Of a DNA stretch of 64,000 nucleotides, positions 27,601 through 35,994 are shown in pieces; the first letter of the stretch is position 1; each line of letters starts with the position of its first letter. The translations under genes and the position numbers were made by a program. The stretch comes from an uncultured Lachnospiraceae bacterium (lineage in GTDB: Bacteria > Bacillota > Clostridia > Lachnospirales > Lachnospiraceae), in contig CACYEN010000015.1 of NCBI GenBank assembly GCA_902773435.1, positions 1 through 64,000 of the forward strand, written 5' to 3'. The notes under the pieces were generated by a model. That model saw nothing but the letters and a program-made list of their open reading frames with translations, had not been told where the DNA came from and did no database searches.

Positions 27601-30342
27601 AACACAGAGGGTTCTTCCCCCGTGTCAGGGATCTTTGAGCTGGATTATGATACGGGAAATGTGATCAGGCTGGCGGATTACGGGGAGCGGCACGACAAGT
27701 ACTCGGGCTACGGCTACTTCGACGATGATACATTTGTCATCCGGACCGGCAGCACCCTGAGCCGGTTTGAGAAGGGAACCGGGCGAAAACTGATGTCCTA
27801 CCGGATCAGCAATCCGGAGGGAGCCCCCTTCTCCGTCTCGATGAATCCCGCCCGGGACCGGTTCTTTCTCGCGATCGTTCCCTCCTCCGGGAACGTGGAG
27901 ATGCTCTATGCCTTCCACAGGGACGGTGAGGAGCTGTATTTTGAGCATGAAAAGAAGATAACCCTCTCCTCGGTATGGTGGTACCCCGATGACCGGTTCG
28001 TCTGTATGTACGGCGGCACCGGGTTCAGGATCCTGGACATGGAGACAGGGGCCCGGCCGTTCTCGGCGGATGAGTATTACAGCTATTACTATACCTTCCA
28101 TTTTTCTCCGGACGGCCGCATGATTTACGTCGAAAGGGACCGCGGGGATAAGAAGAGGGTCAATACCTATGAGCTGGAATTTGCCTATAAGCCCCGGGGG
28201 ACGGCGGACCCCGAGGGCGCGGCCGGGGAAGCGGCCCTGATCACGGAGGACGAACCGCTCCCGCCGGGAGCCCCGGGAAATGCCGCTCCGGCCGGAGCGG
28301 GCCGGGAAGACGTGCCGGGAGGCGGGAAGACCCCTGTCAGGCTGGAAGTCCGCGCGGTTTCAGGCGCGGACGGGGCGGTTTCGGACGGAGAAGAGGCGGA
28401 AAAAACGCCTCCCGCCGCCGTCGAATATGACAAGACGGTACTCCGGGCGGACGACCCGGCATGCCCCGGAAATGAAAGCTCCATCGTGATTCCCGATGGA
28501 ATCCGGCGGATCGGGACGGAGTGTTTCAGCATGAGGGCTTCCCTCAGGAAGGTCATCATCCCGGAAGGTGTCACGGAGATAGGCAGCCGGGCTTTCCTCG
28601 GGTGCATGAACCTTGAATCGGTCAGCATTCCGACGACTCTTAAGAAGGTCGGGAGAGAGGCTTTCCGCGGCTGCGCGAAGCTCAGGAAGATCACTCTTCC
28701 CCCGGGGCTTGAGGATCCCGGAGCATATGCTTTTTCGGGATGTGCGTCCCTGGAGCGGGTGGAGATCGGAGAAGGCCCGGTCCGGATCAGGGACGGTCTT
28801 TTCTCGGAGTGCGGGGCGCTGGCGTCCGTTTCGCTCCCGGACGGGCTCCTCGAGATCGGGGAATTCGCGTTCTCGGAGTGCGGAAGCCTCAAAGCCCTCT
28901 CCATCCCGGACACGGTTTACAGCATAAGGGAAAACGCGTTTTTCAGGAGCCTGTCCTTCAGGTCCGTAAAGCTCCCCGCCGATCTCAGGGAGATCGGCTA
29001 CCGGATGTTCTGGAAGATGGGCCGGCTCGAGAGAATTGACATCCCGGACCGGGTCGGGGAAATCGGCAATGAGGCTTTCAGTGAATGCGGAGGCCTGGCC
29101 TCAGTGCGCTTTCCGGCCGCGCTCCGGAAGATCGGCAGAAGTGCTTTCGGAGGCTGCTCTTCTCTCTCGGAGATCGTGCTGCCGCCGGGATGCGCGGAGA
29201 TCGGGGATTGGGCCTTCTACGGCTGCGAGTCGGCCGTCTCGGCCGTGCTGCCGGAAAGCCTGGCGTCCCTCGGTGAGAGCGCGTTTTACAAATGCCGCTC
29301 CCTGAAGACGCTCCGGCTTCCCGGGGAGCTTATGAGCATCGGGAAGGAGGCGTTTAAGGAGTGCACCGGGCTTGAAGAGGTGGTGATGTCCGGCAGGACC
29401 CGGGAGATCGGGGACGGGGCTTTCTCGGGCTGCGAGGCGCTCTCGTCCGTGACGCTCGCCGACGGCATCACCGGGATCGGCCACTACGCCTTCAGGGGAT
29501 GCGGATCCCTTGAGCGGATTCACCTGCCGGAGACGCTTGAGAGCATAGGGATCAACGCGTTCTGCAGAAGCGCGCTGTCGGGGGAGATACGGATTCCCGG
29601 CCGGGTGAGCGTGATCCGGGAAGGAGCTTTTTCATTCTGCGGATCGCTCGACGCTTTTGTCCTTGAAGAAGGCAGCACGGTCTGCGAGGCGCGCGACGGC
29701 GTCCTGTTCAGCGGGGATAAGCTCGCGGCCTTTCCCGCAGGAAGGAAGGGAAGCTATTCGGTGCCGGAGGGCATCCAGAGCATCGGGAAGAGCGCGTTCG
29801 GCGGCTGCCGGGGTCTCACGGAGATCCGGCTCCCCGGGTCGCTCGCGGTCATCGAAAGCAGCGCGTTCGAGGGGTGCAGCGGCCTTACCTCCGTGCGGAT
29901 TCCCGCCCGGACCGGCGATATCAGCGGAGACGCGTTCTCCGGCTGCAGCGGAATCCTCGCCTTTGAGGTGGAGGAAGGAAATGAGCGGTTCATCTCCCCG
30001 GACGGGATTCTGATGAGCGCGGACGGAAAAGAGCTTCTCGCTTTTCCGCCGGCCCGGGGCGGAGAATATACGCTCCCCGGCAGCGTCCGGGTCATCGGGC
30101 CGGCGTTCGCGTCCGGGAAAAGTGATCTCACGGTGATCATCCGAAACGGGGATGTACGGATCGACTGGAACTCTTTCCGCACAGACGGGTCGCTCAGGGT
30201 GCAGTGTCCGAAGGACACGCCGCTCTATGAAAAGCTGACCAGAAACAAAGTGCCCGTGACCGGGGCTTTTGAGGCGCCAAAAGAAAAAGAACAGGCGCTC
30301 CGCGGTCTGCTGAAGCGCCTGTTTACGAAACGGGGTAAATGA
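24673..30342 (+). CDS. Giant Ser/Thr protein kinase fused to TPR, beta-propeller-like and BspA-type LRR domains
   Basis: The 1889-residue cytosolic protein has a kinase domain (about 58-330): glycine loop EGGMGS, catalytic Lys89 in AMK, HADVKPGN (Asp192, Asn197) and DFG at 210-212. A TPR-like pair follows (about 345-405), then a long region of WD/propeller-like strands (about 430-1175). A Gly/Ala/Glu-rich linker (1180-1255) precedes about 17 BspA-type LRR_5 repeats of 23 residues (1262-1800; pattern IPxGxxxIGxxAFxGC). No signal peptide or membrane segment is seen. HAD replaces the usual HRD, as in some RD-lacking kinases. ATG at 24673 or 24676, with GAGGTG upstream. Targets unknown; the repeats suggest a sensor or scaffold. 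Confidence 0.87.
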   Translation: MMESTESSVSISMSKHAPDEEMSMSFGSMQDASARMADALKNESISNERISRSTPLLDTYMVMSDPIEGGMGSVYRVHHMAWDMDLAMKRPKARFFAEAGSARRKNFIEECDYWIRLGLHPNIVSCYYVREIGGVPTIFSEWMDGGSLKDRIRDGSLYEGSEEEVAERVLNAAVQAARGLKYSHESGLIHADVKPGNILLTKNWNVKVADFGIARAAADREEESTGSGTGKPAGSGGYTPEYCPAEQASGQEPERWMDVYAFALTVLEMYAGKRLWKTGADARDGADAYLRGPGFRVRMPEAVQALLNTCLTERPDGFAGIEAALLDIYRRETGLPYPKDEAKAASDTPDSLNNRALSFLDLGQPEESLRLWERALYAAPDHVPSFYNRELYFLRSGQKADYRVLEALDQDEACRRADAAADIFGEWDRTHPLLPPPVAFEIEGSATDAVLTDEHILFTFNDSNSFGGDRNPCICRVRREGSGGGEKDELQDIISLKSPIVKIAVRPGREEAAVLLEDGTLCLYDTREHRLLRAVRTLPEDTLEAVFGSLFYLKFAWSRKGHILAFYNEKLRNGTVMVEMPSMRVIGGTGKHFCAFSPDDLPLVLGRAAGGSHALFEVDLSGREREVYRFGSDPKQYIEFCQSQKELRGMYYFRFAEYGRSGVTDEDFYLDREYMKHPVDNAPGTVLFHDPGKGLIYTLTDPKIGSGRADLIEVKDSRTMNRIFSVRTEKITGVLEDPDGTRVVTWRVQDGRTSWSAAAPLPSVHQNRPAAYRLSEIVTEEKRSEEDDRLARLLDSFRRADEAGDTDTALGILRESREIPGFHGSPAAVGMEERADAIAEKYALKTVRQLPDRKGLPQFFYLGKAWRRCRDGLIAVYSPTLLGESDDVELYSPDGTLVRKIRLPSFSHNVRVKGDRIFTWISATLHAAVYDLEGNLLHSSPAGWPPPPDRISDSRSPKIMDLDSTGRYVLFGMAKKNTEGSSPVSGIFELDYDTGNVIRLADYGERHDKYSGYGYFDDDTFVIRTGSTLSRFEKGTGRKLMSYRISNPEGAPFSVSMNPARDRFFLAIVPSSGNVEMLYAFHRDGEELYFEHEKKITLSSVWWYPDDRFVCMYGGTGFRILDMETGARPFSADEYYSYYYTFHFSPDGRMIYVERDRGDKKRVNTYELEFAYKPRGTADPEGAAGEAALITEDEPLPPGAPGNAAPAGAGREDVPGGGKTPVRLEVRAVSGADGAVSDGEEAEKTPPAAVEYDKTVLRADDPACPGNESSIVIPDGIRRIGTECFSMRASLRKVIIPEGVTEIGSRAFLGCMNLESVSIPTTLKKVGREAFRGCAKLRKITLPPGLEDPGAYAFSGCASLERVEIGEGPVRIRDGLFSECGALASVSLPDGLLEIGEFAFSECGSLKALSIPDTVYSIRENAFFRSLSFRSVKLPADLREIGYRMFWKMGRLERIDIPDRVGEIGNEAFSECGGLASVRFPAALRKIGRSAFGGCSSLSEIVLPPGCAEIGDWAFYGCESAVSAVLPESLASLGESAFYKCRSLKTLRLPGELMSIGKEAFKECTGLEEVVMSGRTREIGDGAFSGCEALSSVTLADGITGIGHYAFRGCGSLERIHLPETLESIGINAFCRSALSGEIRIPGRVSVIREGAFSFCGSLDAFVLEEGSTVCEARDGVLFSGDKLAAFPAGRKGSYSVPEGIQSIGKSAFGGCRGLTEIRLPGSLAVIESSAFEGCSGLTSVRIPARTGDISGDAFSGCSGILAFEVEEGNERFISPDGILMSADGKELLAFPPARGGEYTLPGSVRVIGPAFASGKSDLTVIIRNGDVRIDWNSFRTDGSLRVQCPKDTPLYEKLTRNKVPVTGAFEAPKEKEQALRGLLKRLFTKRGK
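28490..30110 (+). repeat. LRR-encoding 69-bp period repeats within the kinase gene
   Basis: About 17 diverged 69-bp units encode the 23-residue BspA-like LRRs. They are coding repeats, not a CRISPR array or tandem satellite. Confidence 0.8.
30281..30323 (-). terminator. Intrinsic terminator of nrdD inside the 3' end of the kinase gene
   Basis: AACAGGCGCT (30290-30299) pairs with AGCGCCTGTT (30314-30323); on the minus strand the stem is followed by TTCTTTTTCTTTT. The signal sits within the last coding codons of the convergent kinase gene. Confidence 0.65.
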
Positions 30343-30367
30343 TTTTTTGCGGTGCCCGACATCCCTT

Positions 30368-32626
30368 TTACAGGTGCAGCACCCTCTCCGCGATCTCCTG
30401 CGTCCGGCCCTGGTTCCAGTACTGGGTCCCGATATAGCCGCAGGTTCTTCTCGCCACGTGCATCTGCGTCTGGTCGCGGTTGCCGCAGTTCGGGCACTCC
30501 CACACGAGCTTCCCGGTCTCGTCCTTCCTGATCAGGATCTCGCCGTCGTACCCGCAGACGTCGCAGTAGTCGCTCTTCGTGTTGAGCTCCGCGTAGAGGA
30601 TCCCCTCGTAGATGTGCTGCATGACGCGGATGACCGCGGGGATGTTGTTCTGCATGTTCGGAACCTCGACGTAGCTGATCGCCCCGCCCGGGGAGAGCTT
30701 CTGGAACTCCGCCTCTTTCGTGAGCTTGCTGAACGCGTCGATGTTCTCCGTCACGTGGATGTGGTAGCTGTTCGTGATGTAGTTTCTGTCCGTGACGCCC
30801 GGGATCCTGCCGAAGCGCTTCTGCAGGCATCTCGCGAACTTGTAGGTCGTGCTCTCGAGCGGGGTGCCGTAGACCGAGTAGTCGATGTTCTCGGCTTTCT
30901 TCCACTTCGCGCAGGCGTCGTTCAGGGCCTGCATCACGCGGAGGCCGAATTCCTTGCCCTCCTCGCTCGTATGGGACACGCCCTTCATGTAGAAGACACA
31001 CTCCGCGAGGCCGGCGTATCCGAGCGAAATTGTGGAATATCCGTCGTAGAGGAGCCTGTCGATCGTCTCGCCGGATTTGAGCCGGGCGAGCGCGCCGTCC
31101 TGCCAGAGAATCGGGGCGACATCGGACGGCGTCCCCTTCAGGCGGTTGTGGCGGATCCGGAGCGCCCGGTGGCAGAGCTCGAGGCGCTCGTTCATGATCA
31201 TCCAGAACCTGTTCTCATCCTTCTCCGAGGAACACGCGATATCAACGAGGTTCAGTGTCACGACGCCCTGGTTGAACCGGCCGTAGTACTTGTGCTTCTC
31301 AGCCGTGTAGTTCTCCGCCCCCGCGAGGTTGCCGACTCCCGTGTCGGTAAACCGGTCCGGCGTGAGGAAACTCCTGCATCCCATGCAGGGGTACACGTCC
31401 CCCTTGAGCTCCAGCGCCTTCTTCTCCGAGATGTAGTCCGGGACCATGCGCTTCGCGGTGCACTCGGCCGCAATCTTCGTCAGGTAGAAATAGGGCGTCC
31501 CCTCGCGGACGTTGTCCTCCTGAAGGACGTAGATCAGCTTGGGGAATGCCGGCGTGATATAGACGCCGCTGCGGTCCTTGACGCCGAGGATGCGCTGGCG
31601 CAGCATGACCTCGATGACGAGGGCGAGATCCTTCCTCAGCTTTCCCTCCGGGACTTCGTTGAGATACAGGAACACCGTGACGAACGGGGCCTGCCCGTTG
31701 GTCGACTGGAGCGTGATCAGCTGGTACTGGATCGTCTGGCATCCGGACTCGACCTCCGTCAGGACTTCCTTCTCGACGAGCTCACTGAATTTCTCCTCCG
31801 GCAGTTCGACGCCGGCTTCCGCCAGCTCGCTCTTGAGCCTCCTGGAGATCTTCTTCCGGCTCACATCGACAAACGGGGCGAGGTGCGACATCGTGATCGT
31901 CTGCCCGCCGTACTGGCTGGACGCGACCTGCGCCACGATCTGGGAAGCGACCGTACACGCCGTCGCGAAACTCTTCGGCGTATCGATATGCGTGCCGGAG
32001 ATGCAGGTGCCGTTCTGGAGCATGTCCTCGAGGTTGACGAGGCAGCAGTTGTGCATGTGCTGCGCGAAGTAATCCGCGTCGTGGAAATGGATGATGCCCT
32101 CTTTGTGGGCCTCCACGATGTCCTCGGGAAGCAGGTAGCGGTTCGTGTAGTAGCGGCTCCACTCGCCCGCCATATAGTCTCGCTGCACGGAGAGGACCGT
32201 CGGGTTCTTGTTGGAGTTCTCCTGCTTGACCTCCTCGTTGTCGCGCTCGACGACACCGGCGATCTTCTGGTCGATGTTGCTCATCTTACGCATCTCGTTG
32301 TGCTTGTAGCGATAGGTGATGTAAAGTCTCGCGACCTTAGGCCTGCCGATGCCCATGAGGGCGTCCTCGACCTTGTCCTGGATCTCCTCGACGGAGAGGT
32401 CGCGGCCGGCATTTCTCGCGTCCTTCTCAATCCCCTTCGTGATCTCGTTGATCTGGCTCTCCGTGAGCCGCTCGGAGAGAATTCCCTCCTCCCTGTTCGC
32501 ACGCTCAATTGCCTCGGCGATCTTGATCCCGTTGAACGGGACGCGCTCGCCGGAGCGCTTCATGACACATATCTTCGGCTCCTCGACGGCCATATTGCCG
32601 TCAAGGTCTTCATTGTAGATGTACAT
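30368..32626 (-). CDS. nrdD: Anaerobic ribonucleoside-triphosphate reductase (class III)
   Basis: The 752-residue enzyme makes deoxynucleotides without oxygen using a glycyl radical. An N-terminal ATP-cone (about 15-110) regulates it. The C terminus has the zinc-binding CDVCG and CPNCG pairs and the radical loop RRTCGYIG (Gly near 730). The start ATG at 32626 has GGGGGT and AAAGGGA upstream. Two NrdR boxes lie in the leader. The activase gene nrdG is not adjacent in this window. Confidence 0.95.
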   Translation of the reverse strand: MYIYNEDLDGNMAVEEPKICVMKRSGERVPFNGIKIAEAIERANREEGILSERLTESQINEITKGIEKDARNAGRDLSVEEIQDKVEDALMGIGRPKVARLYITYRYKHNEMRKMSNIDQKIAGVVERDNEEVKQENSNKNPTVLSVQRDYMAGEWSRYYTNRYLLPEDIVEAHKEGIIHFHDADYFAQHMHNCCLVNLEDMLQNGTCISGTHIDTPKSFATACTVASQIVAQVASSQYGGQTITMSHLAPFVDVSRKKISRRLKSELAEAGVELPEEKFSELVEKEVLTEVESGCQTIQYQLITLQSTNGQAPFVTVFLYLNEVPEGKLRKDLALVIEVMLRQRILGVKDRSGVYITPAFPKLIYVLQEDNVREGTPYFYLTKIAAECTAKRMVPDYISEKKALELKGDVYPCMGCRSFLTPDRFTDTGVGNLAGAENYTAEKHKYYGRFNQGVVTLNLVDIACSSEKDENRFWMIMNERLELCHRALRIRHNRLKGTPSDVAPILWQDGALARLKSGETIDRLLYDGYSTISLGYAGLAECVFYMKGVSHTSEEGKEFGLRVMQALNDACAKWKKAENIDYSVYGTPLESTTYKFARCLQKRFGRIPGVTDRNYITNSYHIHVTENIDAFSKLTKEAEFQKLSPGGAISYVEVPNMQNNIPAVIRVMQHIYEGILYAELNTKSDYCDVCGYDGEILIRKDETGKLVWECPNCGNRDQTQMHVARRTCGYIGTQYWNQGRTQEIAERVLHL

Positions 32627-32658
32627 TCCCTTTATACCCCCTGATGGATGGATTCTCT

Positions 32659-32700
32659 CAATATCTTGGCTTATCTTCGCTCCCGTAATACAAGATATTG
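32659..32700 (-). promoter_or_regulatory. Tandem NrdR boxes in the nrdD leader
   Basis: CAAGATATTG (32691-32700) and its inverse CAATATCTTG (32659-32668) are 32 bp centre to centre, about three helical turns, the usual NrdR box arrangement. They lie just downstream of the nrdD promoter. Confidence 0.75.
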
Positions 32701-32715
32701 TGGTGTGCACTGTCT

Positions 32716-32743
32716 ATTATATCGGATACGGGGAATTGGTCAA
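32716..32743 (-). promoter_or_regulatory. Promoter of nrdD
   Basis: TTGACC (32738-32743) and TATAAT (32716-32721) are 16 bp apart on the minus strand. The transcription start would fall near 32709, next to the first NrdR box. Confidence 0.65.
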
Positions 32744-32856
32744 GGCATTTTCGGGATAATCTTCTCCCCCCGGGTGGTATTTGAAATGCCGTTCTGCTAC
32801 AATGGACGAGGGTGCCAGACAATGTACTTAAATCCTATCTGAGAGAGGCATTTTAC

Positions 32857-33960
32857 ATGGATATTCGAAAGATCGTGATCACCGGCGGGCCCTGCGCGGG
32901 GAAGACCACCGCCCTCAGCTGGATACAGAACGCGTTCACGCGCCGCGGCTGGCGCGTCCTGTTTGTCCCCGAGACGGCCACGGAGCTCATCTCCGGGGGC
33001 GTCGCGCCCTGGACCTGCGGGACCAACGTGGACTACCAGAAGGGGCAGGTCCGTCTGCAGCTGACAAAGGAAGATATCTTTTACAGAGCGGCGCTCACAA
33101 TGCCTGCGGAAAAGATCCTGATCGTGTGCGACAGGGGCGCCCTTGACAACAAAGCCTACATGGACGGCGCCGAGTGGCAGGAGGTTCTCAGCGGGCTTGA
33201 CACGAATGAGATCTCCCTCAGGGACAGCTACGACGCGGTCTTCCATCTCGTAACTGCCGCGCGCGGAGCGGTCGACGCCTACACTCTCTCCAACAATACC
33301 GCGAGGACGGAGAGCGTCGAGAAGGCCGTGGAACTGGACGATAAGCTCATCAGCTGCTGGACCGGGCATCCGCATCTTCGGATCATCGACAATGCCACGG
33401 ATTTCCAGAAGAAGCTCGAGCGCCTGATCTCCGAGATCTCCTCTTTCCTCGGCGAGCCGGATCCCTTCGAGATCGAGCGCAAGTACCTGATCGAGTACCC
33501 TGACCTTAAGCGCCTCGAGTCCCTCCCGAACTGTAAGAAGGTCGATATCGTCCAGACCTACCTGAAAAGTCCCGACGACCGGCAGATCCGCGTCAGGAAG
33601 CGCGGCCAGGACGGCCACTCCATCTACTTCCGCTCGGAGAAGCGCCGCGTCTCGGACATGAGACGGATCGAGGTCGAAAAGAGGCTCTCCAAGGAGGACT
33701 ACGAGGAGATGCTGAAAGACGCCGATCCGACCGCGCATCCGATCAGGAAGACGCGCTTCTGCCTGGCGGAGAACAATTACTACTACGAGATCGACATCTA
33801 CCCCGAGTGGAAGAAGCAGGCGGTCCTTGAGATCGAGCTGAAAAATGAAGATGAGGAGTTCACGCTTCCGGAGGGAATCCGGGTGATCCGGGAGGTGACG
33901 GGCGACAAGCGATACCGCAATTACGCGCTGGCGCATGAGATGCTTCCGGAGGACATCTGA
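32857..33960 (+). CDS. AAA ATPase/kinase-like domain fused to a CYTH domain
   Basis: The 367-residue protein has an N-terminal P-loop domain of the AAA_28 type (ITGGPCAGKTT at residues 8-18, about 1-200) and a C-terminal CYTH domain (about 208-362) that begins with the EIERKYLI signature. CYTH domains bind or hydrolyse triphosphates (adenylate cyclase class IV, thiamine triphosphatase). The same pairing is known from Ttd14-type proteins. The substrate here is unknown. ATG at 32857 has GAGAGG 8 nt upstream. Confidence 0.85.
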   Translation: MDIRKIVITGGPCAGKTTALSWIQNAFTRRGWRVLFVPETATELISGGVAPWTCGTNVDYQKGQVRLQLTKEDIFYRAALTMPAEKILIVCDRGALDNKAYMDGAEWQEVLSGLDTNEISLRDSYDAVFHLVTAARGAVDAYTLSNNTARTESVEKAVELDDKLISCWTGHPHLRIIDNATDFQKKLERLISEISSFLGEPDPFEIERKYLIEYPDLKRLESLPNCKKVDIVQTYLKSPDDRQIRVRKRGQDGHSIYFRSEKRRVSDMRRIEVEKRLSKEDYEEMLKDADPTAHPIRKTRFCLAENNYYYEIDIYPEWKKQAVLEIELKNEDEEFTLPEGIRVIREVTGDKRYRNYALAHEMLPEDI

Positions 33961-34000
33961 GAGGCGGGGCATGACACCACAAAATGACGCGGAATAACAC

Positions 34001-34041
34001 AGCGGCCGGACAGGGATCACCTCCCTGTCCGGCTGCTTTTA
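34001..34041 (+). terminator. Intrinsic terminator after the AAA-CYTH gene
   Basis: GCCGGACAGGG pairs with CCCTGTCCGGC around a 7-nt loop, followed by TTTTAT. It also lies downstream of the convergent flavodoxin gene. Confidence 0.7.
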
Positions 34042-34058
34042 TCGCTTTGCACGCTTCC

Positions 34059-34655
34059 CTACTTCCTCTTCCTGAGCTCCTCGGCCACCATCGACGCCAG
34101 TTCCCCCTCGACGGCTTTGACCATCTCCTCGGCTGCCTCGCCGGCGCGCATGACCGCCGCCTCCTCGGAGACGCTGAAAGCGCTCAGCAGGCCGTCGCAG
34201 AACTCATTGATCTGCTCCTCCGCCTGCTCCCTGTGCCTGAGCGGTTTCTTCAGACTGAGTTCGCTTAAGACCTCGTTGCCGGCGAGCATCGTCTTCAGCC
34301 TCTTCAGCATGGAGGACGCGTTGCCGCTCGCGGAACTCGCGAAGATCGCGGTCCTCTTCTTCTCGAACGGATATGAAATCATAAATTCCCTGAGCGCGGG
34401 AGCGATCGTCCCCGCCCAGACCGGGCCGCCTATGATCACGACGTCATAGCTCTCCGGATTCTTATTGATTCTGTAAAGAATCGCCTTCTCACCCCTGAGC
34501 GCTGCCCGGCCCCCGATCAGGTGCTTCCCGAATCCGGACGGCGGCTCGTTGCCCGCCTTGAGCTGCAGCAGATCCGCTCCGAGCCGCCGCGCGATGATCT
34601 TCGCGGCGAACTCGCAGTTCCCCTCAAACGAATAATAGACTACGAGCGTCTTCAT
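34059..34655 (-). CDS. Flavodoxin family protein
   Basis: The 198-residue protein is a long-chain flavodoxin-like FMN protein. The phosphate loop is in YYSFEGNCEFAA and the conserved GGPVWAGTIAP lies near 80-90. A C-terminal helical extension (about 150-198, rich in Glu and Ala) is longer than in typical flavodoxins. It should act as an electron carrier or NAD(P)H-dependent reductase partner. ATG at 34655 has GGGGAG upstream. Confidence 0.85.
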   Translation of the reverse strand: MKTLVVYYSFEGNCEFAAKIIARRLGADLLQLKAGNEPPSGFGKHLIGGRAALRGEKAILYRINKNPESYDVVIIGGPVWAGTIAPALREFMISYPFEKKRTAIFASSASGNASSMLKRLKTMLAGNEVLSELSLKKPLRHREQAEEQINEFCDGLLSAFSVSEEAAVMRAGEAAEEMVKAVEGELASMVAEELRKRK

Positions 34656-34770
34656 TCTCTCTCCCCTGTATACCCCTTTATGATAAGCGCAGCTGGCTCT
34701 CCGATACGCGGTTCTCCCCAGTCCCGCGCGCCGGCTCCCCCCGGGCCTCTGCACGTATATGCCCTTTAAA

Positions 34771-34971
34771 TCAGACCATTCCGGCTCTTCCGAGCGAAAT
34801 GAACACCATGACGACGACAATCAGCATGATGAGAAAGATCATCGTATACTTTCCGGCAGTTCTCGTCGAAACTCCCGCGCTCTTCTTCACCATCGCGTAG
34901 ATGAGCACGAGTTCGGAAGCGATAATACCCGCTATACTGACGGCGAGCAGAAGTATCATAAGCGTCCGCAT
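34771..34971 (-). CDS. Small two-helix membrane protein
   Basis: The 66-residue product starts MRTLMILLLAV and has two predicted membrane helices (about 3-27 and 40-60) with a short basic loop between them. ATG at 34971 has AAGGAGA 8 nt upstream, which supports a real gene. No family recognised. Confidence 0.6.
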   Translation of the reverse strand: MRTLMILLLAVSIAGIIASELVLIYAMVKKSAGVSTRTAGKYTMIFLIMLIVVVMVFISLGRAGMV

Positions 34972-35140
34972 ATCCCACGTCTCCTTACGCCCCTTCTCTT
35001 TTCGCATATATTATTGTAAACCAGTTCCGTCATAATAACCAGTAGAAAATAACTGAATCTTCTGATATATTTATTCAGGTCTTTCTGAAGACGTTTCGTC
35101 CGCACCCGTCCCGGCGGGGAAACATGGAAAGGAGAAGTCT

Positions 35141-35860
35141 ATGCCAGGACTCGGAACCATCCTCAACTCGCTGTTTATCGTCGCGGGAGGCATCCTGGGG
35201 CTGCTTTTCGGCTCGCGCCTCGAGGAGCGCTACCGCGAGATGCTCATGAAGATCAACGCGGTCGCGGTTATCTTCATAGGGATCTCCGGCGCCGTCTCCC
35301 AGATGCTGACCGTGAACGGAACCCGTCTTGAGACGGGCGGCACGATGATGATGATCGCGTCCCTCGTGCTCGGGGGCCTTGTCGGCGAGCTTCTGAACAT
35401 CGAACATCACATGGAGCGGTTCGGGGAATGGCTGAAGCGGAAGACGGGCAGCAGCCGCGACTCGCAGTTTGTCGACGCCTTCGTCACCGCCTCCCTCACC
35501 GTCTGCATCGGGGCGATGGCGGTCGTCGGCTCCATCGAGGACGGAATCGCCGGGAACCACTCGATTCTTATGGCGAAGGCCGTGCTCGACCTCATCGTCA
35601 TCCTCGTCATGACCGCGTCCCTCGGAAAGGGATGCATCTTCTCCGCAATTCCGGTTGCGGTCTTTCAGGGAACCATCACGCTGCTCGCGCGCCTGATCAG
35701 TCCCTTCGTGACCGACGCCGCGATGTCGAATCTCTCGCTCGTCGGCTCCGTCATGATCTTCTGCGTCGGCGTCAACCTGTTCTTCGGCAAGAAGGTCCGC
35801 GTCGGGAACCTGCTTCCGGCACTTCTCTTCGCCGCTGCGTGGAGCGCCCTGCCGTTCTGA
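35141..35860 (+). CDS. DUF554 family membrane protein
   Basis: The 239-residue protein has the DUF554 (YdfK/YqgA-like) pattern: six or seven hydrophobic helices with GTILNSLFIVAGGILGLLFG at the N terminus and SLTVCIGAMAVVGSIEDG in the middle. It is an inner-membrane protein of unknown, possibly transport, function. ATG at 35141 has AAAGGAGA upstream. Confidence 0.9.
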   Translation: MPGLGTILNSLFIVAGGILGLLFGSRLEERYREMLMKINAVAVIFIGISGAVSQMLTVNGTRLETGGTMMMIASLVLGGLVGELLNIEHHMERFGEWLKRKTGSSRDSQFVDAFVTASLTVCIGAMAVVGSIEDGIAGNHSILMAKAVLDLIVILVMTASLGKGCIFSAIPVAVFQGTITLLARLISPFVTDAAMSNLSLVGSVMIFCVGVNLFFGKKVRVGNLLPALLFAAAWSALPF

Positions 35861-35868
35861 CCTCTTCC

Positions 35869-35994
35869 GCTCCGGCGGGCCCTCGCCGTCCCGCCTCCTG
35901 CAGTCCGCCAGGTCCGGCGGATCACCGCTGTCCCACCGCTTACCGTCTGTCCGGTCCGGCGGATCACCACAGTCCTTCCGCTTACTGTCCGCCC
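35869..35994. repeat. Three degenerate 42-bp tandem repeats
   Basis: Units start at 35869, 35911 and 35953. The last two share GGTCCGGCGGATCACC and later blocks; the first is more diverged. They lie between convergent genes and run into the last codons of the YbaK gene. Confidence 0.6.

Noticed and set aside
28490..30110. Regular 69-bp periodicity resembling a repeat array
   Set aside because: The units are coding, diverged and match 23-residue LRRs; there are no identical repeats or unique spacers, so it is not CRISPR.
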